Source: Ziziphus jujuba (taxonomy: Eukaryota > Streptophyta > Magnoliopsida > Rosales > Rhamnaceae). From it: a DNA stretch of 64,000 nt. A model generated the notes under the pieces. The model made no database searches and was not told where the DNA came from. It saw nothing but the letters and a program-made list of their open reading frames with translations. The stretch covers positions 3,934,501 to 3,998,500 of the forward strand of contig NC_083387.1 in NCBI RefSeq assembly GCF_031755915.1. Reading direction: 5' to 3'. This document shows positions 59,352-64,000 of the stretch, piece by piece; within the stretch, counting starts at the first letter, position 1, and each line of letters begins with the position of its first letter. The translations under genes and the position numbers were made by a program.

Positions 59352-62300
59352 AATGGAGATCAATGATAGCATGTTGGTGGGCATTAGTGGATAAAAATTG
59401 CACGGCCCCCATGTTTGTGTTCTAAGGCACTGTTTTTCATGGAAAAGTACTTTCCTTGATGAGGCTGGGGACCAGCTAAAAGGGCCAGGCCTTTAAGGCC
59501 TTTTGCCTGAGGCCCGATGAATGAAGCCCATTCATATTAAAAGTATAGTAGATCTAGTGTTTATTTTTCTTAAAAAATTGCTATCTGTTGGATGAATCAA
59601 GTTAATTTCTTGTTGAAAGCATAAAATCTTGTTAAATCGTGAATCTTAGCGTGTATCTTTTTTTTAAAAAAAAATTACGCATGGTGTATTATAATATATC
59701 ACAAGATATATAAGTATTTTTTAAAATAAATATATAAGTTAGTTATTTATATTCATAGTTAGAATATAAATAAGAATAGCAATATTTTAATGCTTTCCTT
59801 TAAAATTTTAAAATAAGTAATAAGATGCATTTATATGGTCTGTCATCTAATGCTATAATCCCTTTTGTTAATATACTTAAGACATCTTTCCATAAAAGGC
59901 AATTCAATTAAAGATAGCAATAAAAAATTATAATAATATAAAACTGGTTGTTGTGTCGCAGAGAAAAAAGAGAAGGGAGTGATATTTTGAGAAGTGAATG
60001 GTGAGAATTTGGTCAAATAGGTATCAATGATAAAATTGCCAAAAAAAAAAAAAAAATTGTTTTAATGATAAAAATGTTATGAAGTAGATCTTGGCGTCCT
60101 GATCTTGTTCTCCATGATGACTATGTTGGCAAACGAATCCAAATCCACCACCAATGCACTCTCTCTCTCTCTCTAGGATTTGTATGCTTTCCCAATTATT
60201 TTAGTGACTCGGAAGAATAATTTCTCAATCATGTCCCACCCCAAGGACCCATTTCATTCACGCCCCTAATCAAAATCCTTTTCTTTCTAATCCTATTTTG
60301 TCTCTTCTGGTTTGAGTGAGCCTCTTTTGCTTGTTTTTATTATTTTTTTTATCATCCTTATTTTATGTCTGTTTTTTAATCCCAATATGGTTTGTCAATA
60401 CAACCGATGATATAAAATCATTTTATAAAAAAAATCATATATGTCACGTATTAAGCTCACACAATCTGAACCTCTTAGTTTTTGTTGCAAGCTCTTCATC
60501 TTTTGGATGCTCAGAGGGATATATTGGGCCTTCTTAAGTTCCACATTCACTGGGCCAACTTAATCTTGTGTAGTAAAATATGGGCTTTTTTGCTTTGACA
60601 TTTCCCCTTTTTTTTTTCTTCTTCTTTTTTTTTTTTTTTTAGAGTTTTATCATATGGCATCTTTTAGAAAGAAAAAAAAGAAAATTGTTTTCCATCAAGG
60701 GTCGTAAAATTGTACCATCAATGTGCACAATCTCCACGTATTTAGTTGACAGACACTCTACACTATAATAAGGTAAATATTTATGTCAAAATTAGTTAAA
60801 TTTTTAAAGCTTTTAATTGCATACCCATGTATACAATGTTTAAAAAAAGGAAATTGAAATAGAAATTGATGGTGGGGAGAGCAGGGAAGGTGGAATAGGC
60901 AAAGGGTAGGCTTCTTTTATAGTTTGAGGTCCTACTCCTACCCCTTTATAATTCATTAAGACTTCACTGTCCCACAAAAGTCAACAAAGTGAAGGAGTTT
61001 GGCAGTTTGGCTGCTGGCTTCTTAAAACTTGCGCCAACGAATGTTCATATTTTTGTCATTTCAACTTATAATTTCCCTACAGTTTAAAGGCCAAAACATC
61101 GCCACTTGGCTGGTTTTGATTGTATGAAAGAAGTGCATGTGCTGTTGATAGTATTTCAAAGGCTGAGATTTTTATTTTTTTATTTTTAATTTCTCTTTTT
61201 TAAATACTGTTTACTCATACAATTATGACCAGATATTCATATATTCCAGAGTTTTACATATGGCTCACTTTTAGAAGTGGGGTCCTCAAATTTAACGGAT
61301 CTGATCAGATCAGCAACACCTTCGTAATATACCTGAACTTTACATACCTATTTTAAGGCTTCCAATTATTCAATGCCCCGCATAAAGATAAAGATGAAGT
61401 AGAAGAAGGTAAAAATAAAAAATAAAAAATGAAAAAGAACCATATATATATGGGCACCACTCTTTCATCCTCATAGTGGGCCGTATTTGATATTGTAAAA
61501 TACTGTGCATCTGGTGTGAGTGCGATACACACAAGAACCTCCCATTTCCATTCTTTAATTTCCACTTACCATAATTTAATCCGCTTATAAAGTTCAAAGG
61601 ACCCCAGTTTGGAATGACAATTATTGTTTGAAACCAATCAAGTCCGTTTGAAACGACGTCGTTAGGCTTTTCCATATGGTCCTACGATGTCTTTCCCTGC
61701 TTAGATTTCAAAAATGTCGACCACTTCCTTTTATTTTTATGCCATTTTTTAGTAATTTTTTTTTTTCTTTTTCTTTTCAGTGCGTTTTTATTTTAAAGTC
61801 CCAATAAACAGAGGATGTTATCTTTCTGGTCTCCAACGGAAGGAAAGTGAGAGAAAAAAGACTAAAAGAAAAATAAATAAAAAATAAATAAAAAAAACCT
61901 TTCCCTTTTACCAAACAAAAGAAAGAAAACGAAAACAAAGTTAAAGTGAGAATTTTTATTTGGATTCCTCCATTTTGATCCTTATGCCTCTGAAGCTCTC
62001 TGCTGTCAGCTTGTAATCTGTGATTTGGGTCTTGCAGATTTAAGCCAGAAGTGAAGTGGGTCTCTCCCTTTTTCCTCTCTATCTCTCTTGTTTGGTTATG
62101 GTATTTTGGCATTTTATGAGGAGATTGGGTGGGCTATAATGTGGGTTTGGTCAAGTTTCTGGTAGAGATCTTACGTAACCGTTGGTGGGTGTTTGGTCTT
62201 TTCTGGTTTTAGTGCTTTATTTATTGAAGATACTATTGATATTTTGTTGTAAAGCTAAAAAGCATGATTACGGGTTCTAGTTGTTCATTTCTTTGAACTG

Positions 62301-62650
62301 AAATGAATATACATGTATGACAGTTTAAAAAAAAAATTTTTTTTTTCTTTTTTTATAAAATTACTTTTATTGTAAATTTAGGTGTGTATGAACTTATTGA
62401 AAGAAGCCCATATAGGTGATGTGAGTATTCATATATTGGTTTGTAATTTTCAAACCTCTTTCGGGGGAAATTGTGTTCCTGACTGGAAATCTGTCATCTT
62501 ATAGCAGTGATTTGGTATCAGAGGGGACTATTTTGTTTTTTGGGTATTTGATTTTACTTTTCCTTTTTCCCAATTTTTTGTTTGTGTTTTGAATTTTTGA
62601 GAGAAAAACCCATCAGGCTGCTGTGGAGATCTGGGAGTTGTTTCATCTCT
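59352..62650. other. Intergenic DNA between the PEAPOD and EOL1 genes
   Basis: No gene is supported over 3.3 kb. It holds a possible hAT-terminus fragment (see 59487-59530), a CT repeat near 60160-60174, long T or A tracts (60043-60056, 60606-60640) and many short spurious frames. The last 600 bp (about 62040-62650) are T- and G-rich and probably contain the EOL1 leader, perhaps with a leader intron. I could not place the transcript start. Confidence 0.45.
59487..59530. mobile_element. Possible fragment of an hAT-type terminus
   Basis: CAGGCCTTTAAGGCCTTTTG followed by CCTGAGGCCCGATG resembles the CAGGG-TTAAGGCCC-GGGCC left end of the gene 4 intron element (40888 onward). No matching right end or target duplication was found nearby, so it may be a truncated relative or chance GC-rich similarity. 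Confidence 0.3.
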
Positions 62651-62651
62651 T

Positions 62652-62690
62652 ATGCCCCATGAGGACTTTCTTTCCCTCCGAGTCCTGTAA
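62652..62690 (+). other. Short upstream frame overlapping the EOL1 start
   Basis: ATG at 62652 opens a 12-codon frame ending TAA at 62688-62690. It overlaps the main ATG (62659) in a different frame. Scanning ribosomes would meet it first, so it could dampen translation if the transcript starts upstream. The main start is chosen because it gives the MRTFFPS beginning known for EOL1 proteins. Confidence 0.5.
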
Positions 62691-62827
62691 AGAAACACAG
62701 CTTAGTGCTCTCAATCCACAGTCTTGGCTACAGGTTGAAAGAGGAAAGCTTTCTAAAATTGCATCTCACTCCTCTTCTTCTTCTTCCTCATCCATGTAAG
62801 TTGTTCGTCTGTGCTTTTGTAATTTCA

Positions 62828-62864
<37 letters not shown>

Positions 62865-64000
62865 CGTGTTTATTTCCAATTCAAATTTATACTGAAAATT
62901 GCCTTTTTGTTTTTGGGTGGGGATGGTCAAATTATTGTAGAGAATCTCTCATCAAGGTCCCTGAGCCACCAATACTACCATTCTTTAAACCTGTTGATTA
63001 TGTAGAAGTTTTAGCTCAAATCCATGAAGAACTTGAGTCGTGTCCTCCACAAGACCGGTCAAAGCTCTATTTGTTACAATTCCAGGTCTTTAGGGGCCTT
63101 GGAGAAGGAAAACTGATGCGGAGAAGCCTACGTTCTGCTTGGCAGAAGGCTAGCACCGTACATGAGAAGCTCGTTTTTGGAGCATGGTTGAAGTATGAGA
63201 AGCAAGGAGAAGAGCTTATAGCTGACTTGCTTGCCAATTGTGGCAAATGTGCGCAAGAGTTTGGGCCAGTAGACATTTCGGGTCAGCTTCCACTTCAATT
63301 GAGTGTCAGTTCCTATGAGACTGTTTCGATGAATGGGAACCAAATCTTAAAAAATGTTATTTTTAGAATTGGAGATGATAAAATAGTATGTGATAGGCAG
63401 AAAATATCAAGCCTTGCAGCTCCATTCCATGCCATGCTTAATGGGTGTTTCTCTGAATCACTTTGTGAGGACATAGATTTGTCTGAAAACAATATCTCTG
63501 CATCAGGTATGAGGGCAATCGATGAGTTCAGCAAGACTGGTAGTTTGAGTGAAGTCTCTCCAAATCTTTTGCTGGAAATATTAGTTTTCGCAAACAAGTT
63601 TTGTTGTGAAAGGCTCAGAGATGCTTGTGATAGGAAACTCGCGTCTTTAGTTTCTTCTAGAGATGATGCCGTGGAACTCATGGAATATGCTCTTGAAGAG
63701 AACTGTCGTGTCCTTGCTGCATCATGTTTACAAGCTTTTTTAAATGACCTTCCTGATTGTTTAAATGACAATCGAGTGGTGGAAATATTCAGGCATGCTG
63801 ACAGACAGCAAAGATTGATCATGGTTGGGCCGGCTTCATATTCACTCTATTGTTTATTAAGTGAAGTTGCCATGAACCTTGATCCTCAATCTGATACAAC
63901 AGCTTGTTTCCTGGAACAGTTAGTAGAATTTGCTGAAAATGACCAGCAGAGACAATTGGCTTTTCATCAATTGGGATGTGTAAGGCTCTTGAGAAGAGAA
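62659..64000 (+). CDS. EOL1: ETO1-like protein 1, 5' part (continues past the window)
   Basis: Two exons are visible: 62659-62795 and 62941 to the window edge, 399 codons so far of a family length near 900. The start MRTFFPSESCK, a Ser-rich stretch at about 38-45 and PEPPILPFFKPVDYVEVLA are typical of EOL1 rather than ETO1. A BTB/POZ domain begins near residue 176 (ILKNVIFRIGDDKIVCD, then LAAPFHAMLNGCF) and is followed by a helical BACK-like part (LLLEILVFANKFCCERLRDACDRK). The C-terminal TPR repeats lie outside the window. By family, EOL1 bridges CUL3 E3 ligase (BTB) to type-2 ACC synthases (TPR) in the cytosol, causing their degradation and limiting ethylene. No breaks are seen in the visible part. 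The intron is a standard GTAAG-TTGTAG. Confidence 0.93.

Noticed and set aside
60316..60537. A 73-aa forward frame between the PEAPOD and EOL1 genes
   Set aside because: Hydrophobic translation of T-rich DNA, no splice or promoter context, no family.

Overview
This window is plant nuclear DNA, most likely from a eudicot. It has split genes with GT-AG introns, Ty1-copia and Ty3-gypsy-like LTR retrotransposon remains, hAT-type and MITE-like elements, AT-rich intergenic DNA, and two plant-specific gene families (PEAPOD/TIFY4 and ETO1-like). I cannot fix the species from sequence alone. I see no CRISPR array, rRNA or tRNA gene, or anything bacterial.

Layout. (1) 1-15.4 kb is a transposon nest inside one exon of a dead ankyrin-PGG gene. 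A reverse-strand copia element (A) and a forward copia element (B, TNT1-like) sit 62 bp apart in that exon. Element B, 882-15444, is itself broken by three roughly 3-kb solo-LTR-like elements, two in one orientation and one in the other. (2) 15.4-53.4 kb is a tandem cluster of ankyrin-repeat/PGG-domain membrane-protein genes. It holds the 3' end of the dead gene (to 16.2 kb), an orphan PGG exon (18.6-19.2 kb), gene 2 (21.9-26.5 kb, exon 6 frame broken), gene 3 (31.9-35.3 kb, intact, predicted 760 aa), gene 4 (40.3-50.4 kb, intact, with a recent 511-bp exon triplication) and a collapsed relic (52.6-53.4 kb). Genes 2 and 4 match each other, as do gene 3 and the relic, including their flanks, so a two-gene block was duplicated. 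The dead first gene is a third gene-3-type copy and carries the same roughly 0.5-kb downstream tandem repeat. A fourth solo LTR lies 0.8 kb upstream of gene 3. A 1-kb hAT-like element with a perfect 8-bp target duplication, and a 3-kb AT-rich insertion of uncertain nature, lie in introns of gene 4. (3) 53.7-64 kb is ordinary single-copy gene space: a PEAPOD-type TIFY4 regulator (nine exons, 340 aa) and the 5' end of an ETO1-like (EOL1) BTB/TPR gene running off the right edge.

How they may work together. By family knowledge, ANK-PGG proteins are plasma-membrane or endomembrane proteins, some acting in salt, ABA and defence signalling. Their tandem expansion, exon shuffling and relics fit a birth-and-death cluster. 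PEAPOD restrains meristemoid division and organ size. EOL1 helps ubiquitinate type-2 ACC synthases and so limits ethylene. Nothing in the sequence suggests that the last two are co-regulated with the cluster.

Exon limits were worked out by hand from GT/AG sites, reading phase and comparison between the paralogues in the window. Each intact model was checked only by its total being divisible by three and by open reading across the junctions.
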